This document shows positions 1-8,011 of a stretch of 12,742 bases of DNA, piece after piece. Source of the stretch: an uncultured Pseudomonadota bacterium (lineage in GTDB: Bacteria > Pseudomonadota > Alphaproteobacteria > Rs-D84); contig OMQP01000024.1 in the NCBI GenBank assembly GCA_900313285.1, positions 1-12,742 on the forward strand, written 5' to 3'. Both the position numbers and the translations under genes were made by a program. Position 1 is the stretch's first letter; every line of letters starts with the position of its first letter. The notes below the pieces were generated by a model, which saw nothing but the letters and a program-made list of their open reading frames with translations, ran no database searches and was not told the DNA's origin.

Positions 1-315
1 CCTTTTGATATTAAACGTGTTTATTATATTTGGGATACAGATAAAGATGTTATTCGTGGTAAACATGCACACAAAAAACTTGAACAAGTTATTGTTTGTA
101 CATCTGGATCTTGTGATTTTATTTTAGATGATGGCAAAGAAAGGATAACTGTTCATTTAAATAGCCCTGAACAAGGTTTACATATCAAATCAAATATATG
201 GCGTGAATTTACGAATTTTTCACCAGATTGTGTGGTTATGGTTTTAGCCAGTGAACATTATGATGAATCTGATTATATTCGTGATTATAACCAATTTTTA
301 GCACATGTAAAATAA
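1..315 (+). CDS. fdtA: dTDP-4-oxo-6-deoxyhexose 3,4-ketoisomerase, FdtA/QdtA (WxcM-like) family, 5' end cut off by the window
   Basis: The last 104 residues of a cupin-fold sugar nucleotide ketoisomerase are visible, in frame from base 1 to a TAA at 313-315. The family is usually about 135-140 residues, so some 35 N-terminal residues lie upstream. Visible family signatures are RGKHAH (partial residues 19-24, with the two histidines used in catalysis), the following QVIVCTSGS, LDDGKER (42-48), the SPEQGL..I...IWREF block (55-70) and a DESDYIRDY tail (88-96). The enzyme moves the keto group of dTDP-4-keto-6-deoxyglucose from C4 to C3 in the cytoplasm, making the substrate for a C3 aminotransferase. 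A matching FdtB-like transaminase lies at 6911-7999 in the same operon. FdtA (galacto product, Fuc3N) and QdtA (gluco product, Qui3N) cannot be told apart from what is visible, so the symbol is provisional. Confidence 0.88.
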   Translation, partial: PFDIKRVYYIWDTDKDVIRGKHAHKKLEQVIVCTSGSCDFILDDGKERITVHLNSPEQGLHIKSNIWREFTNFSPDCVVMVLASEHYDESDYIRDYNQFLAHVK

Positions 316-326
316 AGGTAATTTTA

Positions 327-1547
327 ATGAATAAAATATTTTTACTTCTTGGTGGAAATAAATTGAATTATGGTATTTTGAATAAATTTAAAAATGCTGG
401 TTATTTAGTTTATGTTGTTGATTGGAATGAAAAACCACAGATGACAGGTGATAAACATTATAAAATAGATGTTAAAGATGCTGATGCAATAATAAACGCA
501 TTAAAGGCGGACGGTGTATTTAATGATATTGTATTTGCATATTCTTCAATTGATTTAGCGGTTCCATCGGTTGCTAAAATAAATCGCGCATTAGGTTTAT
601 CAACAATAAGTGATGAAGGATTAAAATATTCTTCATCAAAATCTATGATGACAAGTCGTTGGAAAGAAAGTGGTTTATTAAATCGTATATCTAAACATTA
701 TACAGAATTTGATGAAAGTATTGTTGATTTTAACAGTAAAAATAAATTAATTATAAAACCTGATAATTCTGCGTCATCACGTGGTATAACTATTGTTGAT
801 GTTGGGGCATCCCGTGATACATTAGTTCGCGCATTTAACACTGCTAAAGATGAAGCATCTGATAAAATAGTTGTTGTTGAAGAATTTGTATCCGGTACAG
901 AATTTACAGTTGAAATGATTGGCGATAAATATGGAAATGTGTGCGTGTATGGTATTTCTCAAAAAGAACACACAAAAAATACGGATAATAATAAAATCGC
1001 AATAAAATTACATTACAATGTTAATGATATGCAATTACAAAATAAAATAGCAGAATTTGGGATAAAATGCTACAAAGCACTAGGTTTTTCATCATCACTG
1101 GGACATTTAGAAGTTTTGTTAAAACAAGATGGAACATTGTCACCTGTTGAAATTGGTGCACGAAGCAGTGGTTTTATAGCATCTGATTTAGTAGATATAG
1201 TTTCTGGTTCTAATTTTTTAGGTGATTTAATCAAAGTACAACAGGGAATGCCTGTTGTAAATGGTTTACATCCACAAACTGATTATTCATCTATCTATTT
1301 CTTTTATGATTTTCCTGAAAACAGTATTGTAAAAAATACAGTAAATATAACTGATTTCTTAGAATCATCAATAACCAGTAAATATTTCAATCGTGATAAT
1401 ATTTTTATCGGTAATAAATTTACAAAAATAGATAATGATAATGCACGTCTTGGTTTTGAAATATTATATGGTCCACGTACGATTTTGACATCACAATATA
1501 TAAAAACACAAGAAATTGCTATGTTAAATAAAATGTTAGGACGTTAA
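327..1547 (+). CDS. ATP-grasp carboxylate-amine ligase-like protein of unknown substrate
   Basis: A 406-residue cytosolic protein with the ATP-grasp architecture seen in PurK, CarB and biotin carboxylase-type ligases. An N-terminal Rossmann-like part begins FLLLGGNKLNYG (residues 5-16). The nucleotide loop is KPDNSASSRG (144-153), followed by the adenine-side EEFVSGTEFTVE (185-196). The metal site region has GHLEV (259-263) and VEIGARSSGF (274-283). This last motif has Gly-Ala where many relatives have Asn-Pro, but the Glu and Arg are kept. Such enzymes activate a carboxylate as acyl phosphate and join it to an amine or another nucleophile. The start has an AAGG ribosome site at 315-318. The gene follows the ketoisomerase by 11 bases and is one base from the amidohydrolase gene, so it belongs to the glycan operon. 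The substrate is not evident; attaching an amino acid or acyl group to an amino sugar is my inference. Confidence 0.8.
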   Translation: MNKIFLLLGGNKLNYGILNKFKNAGYLVYVVDWNEKPQMTGDKHYKIDVKDADAIINALKADGVFNDIVFAYSSIDLAVPSVAKINRALGLSTISDEGLKYSSSKSMMTSRWKESGLLNRISKHYTEFDESIVDFNSKNKLIIKPDNSASSRGITIVDVGASRDTLVRAFNTAKDEASDKIVVVEEFVSGTEFTVEMIGDKYGNVCVYGISQKEHTKNTDNNKIAIKLHYNVNDMQLQNKIAEFGIKCYKALGFSSSLGHLEVLLKQDGTLSPVEIGARSSGFIASDLVDIVSGSNFLGDLIKVQQGMPVVNGLHPQTDYSSIYFFYDFPENSIVKNTVNITDFLESSITSKYFNRDNIFIGNKFTKIDNDNARLGFEILYGPRTILTSQYIKTQEIAMLNKMLGR

Positions 1548-1548
1548 A

Positions 1549-2211
1549 ATGTTTTTTGATGCACATATTCATAATCATTGTTCTGAATCTGGTGGTTTTA
1601 TCATCGGGCTTGAAGGGGAGCCATATTTTGATGGAACATTAAATAATGTTGAAGCATTAAAAATGCATGCGCCAGATAAGAATTATATTTCTTTTTATTA
1701 TGTTTGTGCTGATGAAATTGGTAAAAAATTACCATATAAATACATTAAAATTCATCCACGTCGTGAAAAATATACACCAGATGAAGTAATAAAATGTATT
1801 CGTAAAAATAAACCAAATTGTGTAATAATTGACACATTAAATGAACCGTTTTGGACACCATATGATTATTGGAATATTGCAAGAACATTTCCAGAATTAA
1901 CTTTTATATTTGCACATTCTGGTGGATATTTGATAAATGATTTTATAAAAATATGTCATTTTCAACCAAACGTTTGGATTGATTTTGCTTTGACTCATAC
2001 AACATTAGGTAAATATGGAAAAAGCAATGGACTGCCTTATATTAATGAAGCAATAAAATTTGCTTTGAATAGTCCTTTTAAAGATCGTGTTTTATTATCT
2101 TCTGATTGGCCATTTTTTAGTCAAAAAGATGTTTTACGGTATTATAAAAGATTGGGAAAATTGAAAATGCTTAATAATAATTTTTTGAATTTGTTAAAGG
2201 TTATAAAATGA
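1549..2211 (+). CDS. small TIM-barrel amidohydrolase (amidohydrolase-2 type metal hydrolase)
   Basis: A 220-residue protein with the metal-binding pattern of the amidohydrolase superfamily: DAHIHNH at residues 4-10 (His6 and His8), a KIHP histidine (His69) where some relatives have a barrel ligand, FAHSGG (His123), and SSDWPF (Asp186), the usual metal-coordinating aspartate near the end of the barrel. It is shorter than typical members of the PF04909 group (about 280-330 residues) and may be a compact barrel. Relatives hydrolyse amides, lactones and esters or decarboxylate aromatic acids, so the reaction cannot be fixed from sequence. The gene starts one base after the ATP-grasp stop and overlaps the next gene by ATGA (2208-2211), so translation is probably coupled to both neighbours. 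The trio likely acts on one small-molecule intermediate, which is an inference from gene order. Confidence 0.75.
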   Translation: MFFDAHIHNHCSESGGFIIGLEGEPYFDGTLNNVEALKMHAPDKNYISFYYVCADEIGKKLPYKYIKIHPRREKYTPDEVIKCIRKNKPNCVIIDTLNEPFWTPYDYWNIARTFPELTFIFAHSGGYLINDFIKICHFQPNVWIDFALTHTTLGKYGKSNGLPYINEAIKFALNSPFKDRVLLSSDWPFFSQKDVLRYYKRLGKLKMLNNNFLNLLKVIK

Positions 2212-3404
2212 TACCAAAATTAAATACTATTGTAGAAACTATTCCAGAGGCATTATCTATTTATATAAATCAAATAGTTTATGATAAAAAAGCACGTGGT
2301 GAACGTGTTTATACTTATTCTCTTGGTGAAGCGTTTTTTGATGTTCCGCGTTTTGAAATAAATGATTCTGATTGGGTGCGTGGATATCATTATTCTTCCA
2401 GTATGGGACAAGGTTTATTGAGACAAAAATTAGCTAATTTATATAGTGAATATGGTGTAAAATTAAATCCTGATACGGAAATACTGATAAGCGCAGGATC
2501 TAAAATTCTGATTTATATGGTTTTGTTAGCGATTATAAACAAAGGTGATGAAGTTTTAGTTCCAGAACCTGCGTGGTTGTCATATAAAGAACAGATAAAG
2601 TTAGCTAATGGCGTACATGTTCCTGTTCCATATACAGAAAGTGTTGATAATTGGGAAAAATATATAACACCACGAACGAAAGCAATAATTATAAATAATC
2701 CAACAAATCCATCTGGAAAACTTTTTTCACATGATGAATTTAACAAATTGCTTGAAATAGCAAGACAACATAATTTGTTTATTATATCTGATGAAGCATA
2801 CAGTGATTTTTTAACACCAGACAAACAATTTATTTCGTTTGCTAGCATTGATAAAAATCATGACAATTCAATTATAGTGAATTCTTTGTCAAAAAACATG
2901 GGAATGTCCGGTTGGCGTGTTGGCTATGTAATTGCTAACGAAAAACTGATTCATGAATTGTTAAAATTAAATCAGCATCTTGTTACATGTGCACCAACTG
3001 TTTTACAAGATTATATGGCAGAACATTTTGAAGAAATTTTATCTTTTACGCGTCCTCAGGCAGTTAAGATGGCAGAAAAACGCCATGCTGTACAAAAAAT
3101 TATGGATAAAATAGGTATAAAAACTTTACCTGGTGTTGGAACATTTTATTTTTTGATAGATGTTTCCAGTTTTCCTGGAACAACAGATGAATTAGTATAT
3201 GATTTATTGATAAATCATAACATAGCAACTGTTTCTGGCATAGCGTATGGCGAAAGCACACGCGATTTTATTCGTTTTGGTATAGGTGTAGAAAATTTAG
3301 AAGATATTGAAAAATCATTGCGCGTAATAAAATCATTTTTAGATATGTCAGAATATGATAATTCTGCAATAAATAAAAAGATGAAAGAAATAGGTATGTT
3401 ATAA
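2208..3404 (+). CDS. class I/II PLP-dependent aminotransferase (aspartate aminotransferase fold)
   Basis: A 398-residue fold-type I aminotransferase. The active-site set is complete: NNPTNPSG (residues 163-170, Asn167 for the cofactor ring), DEAYSDF (195-201, Asp195 and Tyr198), SLSKNMGMSGWRVGY (226-240, with Lys229 as the Schiff-base lysine and Arg237) and RFGIG with Arg356, the usual substrate carboxylate clamp. Arg356 suggests that the amino donor or acceptor is an alpha-amino/keto acid rather than a nucleotide sugar. It is therefore distinct from the DegT-type sugar aminotransferase at 6911-7999. The last 20 or so residues are a polar tail beyond the usual domain. Its start codon overlaps the amidohydrolase stop (ATGA), and the next gene starts two bases after its stop. 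It may make or recycle the amino acid used by the ATP-grasp enzyme; this is inference. Confidence 0.88.
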   Translation: MIPKLNTIVETIPEALSIYINQIVYDKKARGERVYTYSLGEAFFDVPRFEINDSDWVRGYHYSSSMGQGLLRQKLANLYSEYGVKLNPDTEILISAGSKILIYMVLLAIINKGDEVLVPEPAWLSYKEQIKLANGVHVPVPYTESVDNWEKYITPRTKAIIINNPTNPSGKLFSHDEFNKLLEIARQHNLFIISDEAYSDFLTPDKQFISFASIDKNHDNSIIVNSLSKNMGMSGWRVGYVIANEKLIHELLKLNQHLVTCAPTVLQDYMAEHFEEILSFTRPQAVKMAEKRHAVQKIMDKIGIKTLPGVGTFYFLIDVSSFPGTTDELVYDLLINHNIATVSGIAYGESTRDFIRFGIGVENLEDIEKSLRVIKSFLDMSEYDNSAINKKMKEIGML

Positions 3405-3405
3405 A

Positions 3406-4665
3406 ATGGCTAATATTCTGGTTTGTGCTGACGGTTTTTTTAGAGGTTTTTCTCCTGTGTCATTGGAACCGTATATCCAGGGTTTTATAGATATTTTAAT
3501 TGAAAATGGTCATAATGTAATGCCATATATTGATAAAGATATTACATCTGGAAAACCATTAAGAAACAATATATATCATTTTTTTGCATATTGTGATGTT
3601 GTTAATTTTAAACCAGATTTTATATTTGCTTTTAATAATGTGTTGGATGAACGGTTTTTAAAAAAATATGATTGTCCAATATATATTATCGCATCTGATA
3701 CGCCGTTGTATTGGCATAATAAAGATTTAATTACTAAATATCCTGGTCGTTTTAATGTTCTTTATTTTAATAATGATTTTGCAAACGAATTGATTGAAAA
3801 TTTTAAGATAGATGAAAAACACCAATTATTGATACCGTATACAACGTCAGTTGTTTCTAAATCAACAAAACAAGATAAAGATATTTCGTTTGTTGGAAAT
3901 TTTTGTTGTGCGGCATCATTAGGATTACAGAATACAATAATTAAAAATCTGCCTAATATAGTTCGTGATAATGTTGCCGATATTTATAAGAAAATGTTTG
4001 ATGAATATAAAGAAACCGGTTTAATATCGCAATATTTATATAATGAACTGCAAAATTATATTCATAATCCAAAAATAACAATCGATAATATTGCAACCAA
4101 TTTTTGTAATGCGATAACAAACAAAGGGCGCATTGATTTGTTGTCTGGATTATTAGATTTAGATTTACATATATATACATTTATGGATAATTTAACATGT
4201 ATTGATTTTGATTATAATTTATGGAAAAAATGTCATTTTCAATTTGTAACCACTATCAGTGATAATCAGTATATTTATAATACGTCAAAAATATCACTAA
4301 ATTTACCGCATGCCCAGGTTCACACTGGTTTTTCATGGCGAACATGTGATATAATGGCGTCAAATGCGATGTTATTATCTAATCCAACGAATGATTTAAT
4401 ACGATTGTTTGGTGACATAGTGCCAACTTATGTGGATACCAAAGATTTGCATGATAAATGTGAATATTTCATTAAACACGAAAACGAACGACGCGATATA
4501 GTAAAAGAATGTAATGAAATAATAAACAAAAACCATCGTTATGAAAACCTGATGCAATTATTAAATCAATTTATGGATTTGCCATTGAAAACAAAATCAA
4601 GTTTTGGACATATTGTAAATATTCACAGAACGCAGAGAAAACAAAACAGATACAAACAAATATAA
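3406..4665 (+). CDS. CgeB-like (GT-B fold) glycosyltransferase, first of a tandem pair
   Basis: A 419-residue protein with no signal peptide or membrane segment, resembling CgeB/DUF3880-type glycosyltransferases with a C-terminal Glycos_transf_1_2 domain. Landmarks are ILVCADG (residues 4-10), KPDFIFAFNN (69-78), SDTPLYWHNKDL (97-108), DKDISFVGNF (157-166), the donor-site region YIYNTSKISLNL (289-300) and WRTCDIMASNAMLLSN (311-326). The same landmarks recur in order in the next gene, so the two are paralogues. Relatives usually have Ser-Gly-Gly after IMA, but here it is Ser-Asn-Ala, which may alter donor binding. The start follows the aminotransferase stop at once, without a strong ribosome site, so translation is probably coupled. 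The probable role is adding one sugar to the O-unit on the cytoplasmic face of the inner membrane; donor and acceptor are unknown. Confidence 0.75.
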   Translation: MANILVCADGFFRGFSPVSLEPYIQGFIDILIENGHNVMPYIDKDITSGKPLRNNIYHFFAYCDVVNFKPDFIFAFNNVLDERFLKKYDCPIYIIASDTPLYWHNKDLITKYPGRFNVLYFNNDFANELIENFKIDEKHQLLIPYTTSVVSKSTKQDKDISFVGNFCCAASLGLQNTIIKNLPNIVRDNVADIYKKMFDEYKETGLISQYLYNELQNYIHNPKITIDNIATNFCNAITNKGRIDLLSGLLDLDLHIYTFMDNLTCIDFDYNLWKKCHFQFVTTISDNQYIYNTSKISLNLPHAQVHTGFSWRTCDIMASNAMLLSNPTNDLIRLFGDIVPTYVDTKDLHDKCEYFIKHENERRDIVKECNEIINKNHRYENLMQLLNQFMDLPLKTKSSFGHIVNIHRTQRKQNRYKQI

Positions 4666-4691
4666 TAAATATATGATAAGGAAATAAAATA

Positions 4692-5954
4692 ATGGCACGT
4701 ATATTAATTGGACTTTCCAACGCAATCAAAAAAAACGAAGAATATTGTATAACTGGTTGGAACGAACAACTTTGTAATGCACTTGTTCGTAATGGAAATG
4801 ATGTTCTTGTATACATACCAAATTATTTTCACAAATACATTTTTTGTGGTCAAAATAATTTAAAAAAAGAAATTAATGAAACTGCACTGGTTCAAGATAT
4901 TAAGAATTTTAATCCCGATTTGGTGATAGCTTTTAATAATTCTATATATCATAATATATCCAATATTGTTGATTGTCCTATAATTTTATGGGGTGCTGAT
5001 ACAGATACTTTGTGGAATCAGCAAGATTTAATAAAGAAAAATGTTGGGCGTTATTTGTTTTTCTGTTTTTCTGAACAAGAAATGAAACCTAGAATGGTCA
5101 GATATGGAATCCCAAAAGATAAAATATTCAATGTTCGTGTTGCAACAGATTTACATAATACCAATATTAAGCAAGATAAAAATATTTCTTTTATCGGGAC
5201 TAATTTTGCAATTCCAGATAAGTTTTCAAATTTTATTCAGGAATTTTCTGGAACAAACGGATTGCAAACTGTGGTCAGAACGATTTTTAACGACCCTTTT
5301 ATATCGAAAGAGCGTATTTTAGATATGATAAAAAATGAACCAGATGATTTTAGAAATGCTTTTTCAAAAATATCACAGGACGATTATATTTTGTTTTTTT
5401 CTGGTGAAAAACGTATAAGTGTTTTGCATGCTGTTTCGGATTTGGGGTTAAATTTATACGGTGTTGATTGGAAAAGAATACATGATATTTTGCCATCATT
5501 ATTTGCCTGTTTTAATAAACAAGTGATTACAACGGCGCAAGAAAATGAATATATTTATAATTCATCAAAAATTTGTATAAATATTTCACATGAACAAACC
5601 AAATTTGCCATACCATATCGTGTTTGTGATATTATGGCATCAGGTGGATGTTTAGTTTCTTCGCGAACACCGTATTTTACAAATGTTTTCAAACTAGACA
5701 CAATTCCACAATTTGATTCTCCAGAAGCAGCACATGATATTTGTAAAAAATTATTAGATAACGATTCTATGCGTCAAGATATTGTTGCACAATGTAATGA
5801 TATTATTGCAAAATCTTGGCGTTTTGAAAATCGTTTCAAAGAAATAGAACAAATTCTGAATATAAACCTTTTAAATAACTCAAAAGGTACATTAAAAATT
5901 TTGAAACCCAAAAAAAATTCATTTCTAAGATTTTTAAGTAATAAAAAATTATAA
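4692..5954 (+). CDS. CgeB-like (GT-B fold) glycosyltransferase, second of a tandem pair
   Basis: A 420-residue paralogue of the preceding gene. Matching blocks are ILIGLSN (residues 4-10), NPDLVIAFNN (74-83), GADTDTLWNQQDL (101-113), DKNISFIGTNF (162-172), YIYNSSKICINI (287-298), RVCDIMASGGCLVSS (310-324) and a shared DIVxxCN-(D/E)-II segment near the C-terminus. This copy keeps the canonical Ser-Gly-Gly after IMA, where its neighbour has Ser-Asn-Ala. It looks like a complete GT-B enzyme that transfers a nucleotide-activated sugar to a growing lipid-linked glycan. The start is supported by AAGGA at 4678-4682, nine bases upstream. A 26-base gap separates it from the first copy and 54 bases follow it, so translation is less coupled here than earlier in the operon. 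Specificity cannot be read from sequence. Confidence 0.78.
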   Translation: MARILIGLSNAIKKNEEYCITGWNEQLCNALVRNGNDVLVYIPNYFHKYIFCGQNNLKKEINETALVQDIKNFNPDLVIAFNNSIYHNISNIVDCPIILWGADTDTLWNQQDLIKKNVGRYLFFCFSEQEMKPRMVRYGIPKDKIFNVRVATDLHNTNIKQDKNISFIGTNFAIPDKFSNFIQEFSGTNGLQTVVRTIFNDPFISKERILDMIKNEPDDFRNAFSKISQDDYILFFSGEKRISVLHAVSDLGLNLYGVDWKRIHDILPSLFACFNKQVITTAQENEYIYNSSKICINISHEQTKFAIPYRVCDIMASGGCLVSSRTPYFTNVFKLDTIPQFDSPEAAHDICKKLLDNDSMRQDIVAQCNDIIAKSWRFENRFKEIEQILNINLLNNSKGTLKILKPKKNSFLRFLSNKKL

Positions 5955-6008
5955 CAAAAAAGATAGAGTGCTTATTTTAAATTTTGATGTATTATGGAGT
6001 AACGTTAA

Positions 6009-6914
6009 ATGTATATAAATAATATTATTTTTAATAATGATTTATGTAATGAGGTTTATGATAAAAAGACGTCCTTGAAAGCACATAAAAAATCCATACA
6101 AACGCTATTTGTTGGCACTTCGCATACGAATTATGGTATAAATCCCGCTTATTTTGATTCTACAACATTTAATTTTGGTTTAACATCGTTGGATATGAAG
6201 GGTATGTATCATTTGTTAAATATGTACATCAAGATTTTACCAAATTTAGAAAATGTATTTATTGAAATGAGTATTTTTTCTCCGGGTTTCGATTTAATAA
6301 AAACCAGTGACAAATGGATGGCTTTTTATTACAAAGAAATACTAGGTATCCCATATGATGTAGATGCTGATACAAAACAATTACAAAGTTGGAAAAAACA
6401 AGCAAAAACAAGAAAAGTAAAAAATGATTACTATGGGTATAAAAAACAAACATGGTTTGGAAATTGGATAGCACAGGATAGATATGAAACACATTTGAAA
6501 CATTGTTTGCGCGTTCCAAAACCTTTGAAGTATTTGAAATTAATAGATAAATTGTGTGTTAATAATGGAAAAAGATTAATAGTTTTTGTTCCACCTTGTC
6601 GAAATGATTATGAAAGTTTTATATCTGTTCGCGTAAAGGAATTGTTAAAACGTTATGTGTCGATTTATGCCCCAAATGCAGAGTTTTACTCGTTTTTGTC
6701 GAATAAATCTTTTTCCTTGGTTGATTTTGGTGATACAGATCATTTAAAACATAATACATCAGGAGTGTTAAAATTAGCAAAAAAAATGAATAACATCATA
6801 AAAATGAACAAAAAAATCACCACAAAAAATAATAATAAGATAGTAAATAAAGTAAAGACTTGGTATTTACGTATTTCTATGCTAAAACAATATAACAAAA
6901 AGGTAGGTAAATGA
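6009..6914 (+). CDS. SGNH-hydrolase-like protein, possible glycan O-acyl-modifying enzyme
   Basis: A 301-residue protein with two separated motifs of the SGNH/DltD-like fold. FVGTSHTNYGINP (residues 34-46) matches block I, with Ser38 as candidate nucleophile. Near the end, FGDTDHLKHNTSG (240-252) matches the DxxH block, with Asp242 and His245 as candidate catalytic residues. A hydrophobic strand RLIVFVPP (189-196) lies between, as expected of an alpha/beta fold. No signal peptide or transmembrane helix is apparent, and the C-terminal 40 or so residues are lysine- and asparagine-rich. Members of this fold remove or transfer acetyl groups on polysaccharides, so a role in O-acylation of the glycan is plausible but unproven. 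The start is supported by GGAG at 5996-5999. Its stop overlaps the FdtB-like gene by ATGA, which places it functionally with the amino-sugar genes. Confidence 0.65.
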   Translation: MYINNIIFNNDLCNEVYDKKTSLKAHKKSIQTLFVGTSHTNYGINPAYFDSTTFNFGLTSLDMKGMYHLLNMYIKILPNLENVFIEMSIFSPGFDLIKTSDKWMAFYYKEILGIPYDVDADTKQLQSWKKQAKTRKVKNDYYGYKKQTWFGNWIAQDRYETHLKHCLRVPKPLKYLKLIDKLCVNNGKRLIVFVPPCRNDYESFISVRVKELLKRYVSIYAPNAEFYSFLSNKSFSLVDFGDTDHLKHNTSGVLKLAKKMNNIIKMNKKITTKNNNKIVNKVKTWYLRISMLKQYNKKVGK

Positions 6915-7999
6915 TTAAATTTTTAGATCTTGAAAAAATAAATAACCGTTTTCGCACAGAAATGGACAGAAGAATTAAAGATGTTTTAGATTCTGGTTGG
7001 TATTTGTCAGGAAAGTATAATGATGAATTTTCAAAACATTTTGCAGAATTTTGCGGAACAAAACACGCAATTGGTGTGGCAAATGGTTTAGATGCAATAA
7101 ATTTGATTATACGTGGCTATGGTTTTGGTCCGGGTGATGAAATAATCGTTCCTGCAAATACATATATTGCAACAATATTGGCTATTTCTGAAAATGGTTG
7201 TACGCCTGTTTTGGTTGAACCGGATATCAACACTTACAACATAGACCCAGAAAAAATAGAAGAAAAAATCACAGAAAAAACCAAAGCGATAATTGTTGTG
7301 CATCTGTATGGTCAGGCAGTTCAAATGTCAAAAATTTGGGATTTGGCAAAAAAGTATAATTTGAAAGTCATAGAAGATGCCGCCCAGGCACATGGTGCAA
7401 TGTATGATGGAAAGCGTGTTGGAAATTTGGGCGATGCAGCGGCGTTTAGTTTTTATCCAGGTAAAAATCTGGGGGCATTGGGTGATGCTGGCGGTGTAAC
7501 AACAAACGATAATGAATTGTTTGAAAAAGTTCATGCCATTGCTAACTATGGTTCCGACTATAAATATCATCATATTTATAAAGGTGTTAATTCTCGTCTG
7601 GACGAAATCCAGGCGGCATTACTGGATGTCAAATTGGCGTATTTGGATGCCGATAATGCGCGTCGTCGTGAAATAGCAAAATATTATCGTGAAAACATCA
7701 CAAACCCAAAAATTATATTGCCAAAAACTTATGATGAAAATGCTCACGTTTGGCATGTGTTTGCGTTGCGTTGTGAAAATCGTGATGATTTATGCAAATA
7801 TTTGAATGACAATGGGGTTCAAACAAATATTCATTATCCTACTCCGCCACATAAACAGGGTGCATACAGTGAATGGAATGACCAACATTTTCCAATAACT
7901 GAAGAAATACATCGTACAATTATGTCAATTCCTATGTCGCCAGTTATGACAGATGATGAAGTTAAAAAAGTTGTAGATTTAATAAACGAATATAAATAG
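6911..7999 (+). CDS. fdtB: dTDP-3-amino-3,6-dideoxyhexose transaminase, FdtB/QdtB type (DegT/DnrJ/EryC1 family)
   Basis: A 362-residue PLP enzyme of usual family length. Motifs in order: DSGWYLSG near the N-terminus (residues 27-34), GVANGLDA (55-62), GDEIIVPANTYIAT (75-88), IEDAAQAHGA (154-163, with Asp156 and Gln159 near the cofactor) and FSFYPGKNLGALGDAG (179-194, with Lys185 as the Schiff-base lysine). The KNLGALGDAG string is typical of C3 sugar transaminases such as FdtB and QdtB. It should transfer an amino group, usually from glutamate, to C3 of the 3-keto sugar made by the ketoisomerase at the start of the window, giving dTDP-Fuc3N or dTDP-Qui3N. An AGGTAGG ribosome site precedes the start, which overlaps the SGNH gene. 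Parts of this gene, for example 7381-7440 at about 53% GC, are clearly richer in GC than the upstream genes. The FdtB/QdtB choice is open. Confidence 0.9.
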   Translation: MIKFLDLEKINNRFRTEMDRRIKDVLDSGWYLSGKYNDEFSKHFAEFCGTKHAIGVANGLDAINLIIRGYGFGPGDEIIVPANTYIATILAISENGCTPVLVEPDINTYNIDPEKIEEKITEKTKAIIVVHLYGQAVQMSKIWDLAKKYNLKVIEDAAQAHGAMYDGKRVGNLGDAAAFSFYPGKNLGALGDAGGVTTNDNELFEKVHAIANYGSDYKYHHIYKGVNSRLDEIQAALLDVKLAYLDADNARRREIAKYYRENITNPKIILPKTYDENAHVWHVFALRCENRDDLCKYLNDNGVQTNIHYPTPPHKQGAYSEWNDQHFPITEEIHRTIMSIPMSPVMTDDEVKKVVDLINEYK

Positions 8000-8011
8000 G
8001 AAAACAACAAT

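Noticed and set aside
2513..2848. 111-codon - strand open frame inside the class I aminotransferase
   Set aside because: It is fully antisense to a gene with a complete active site, and its translation shows no known domain.
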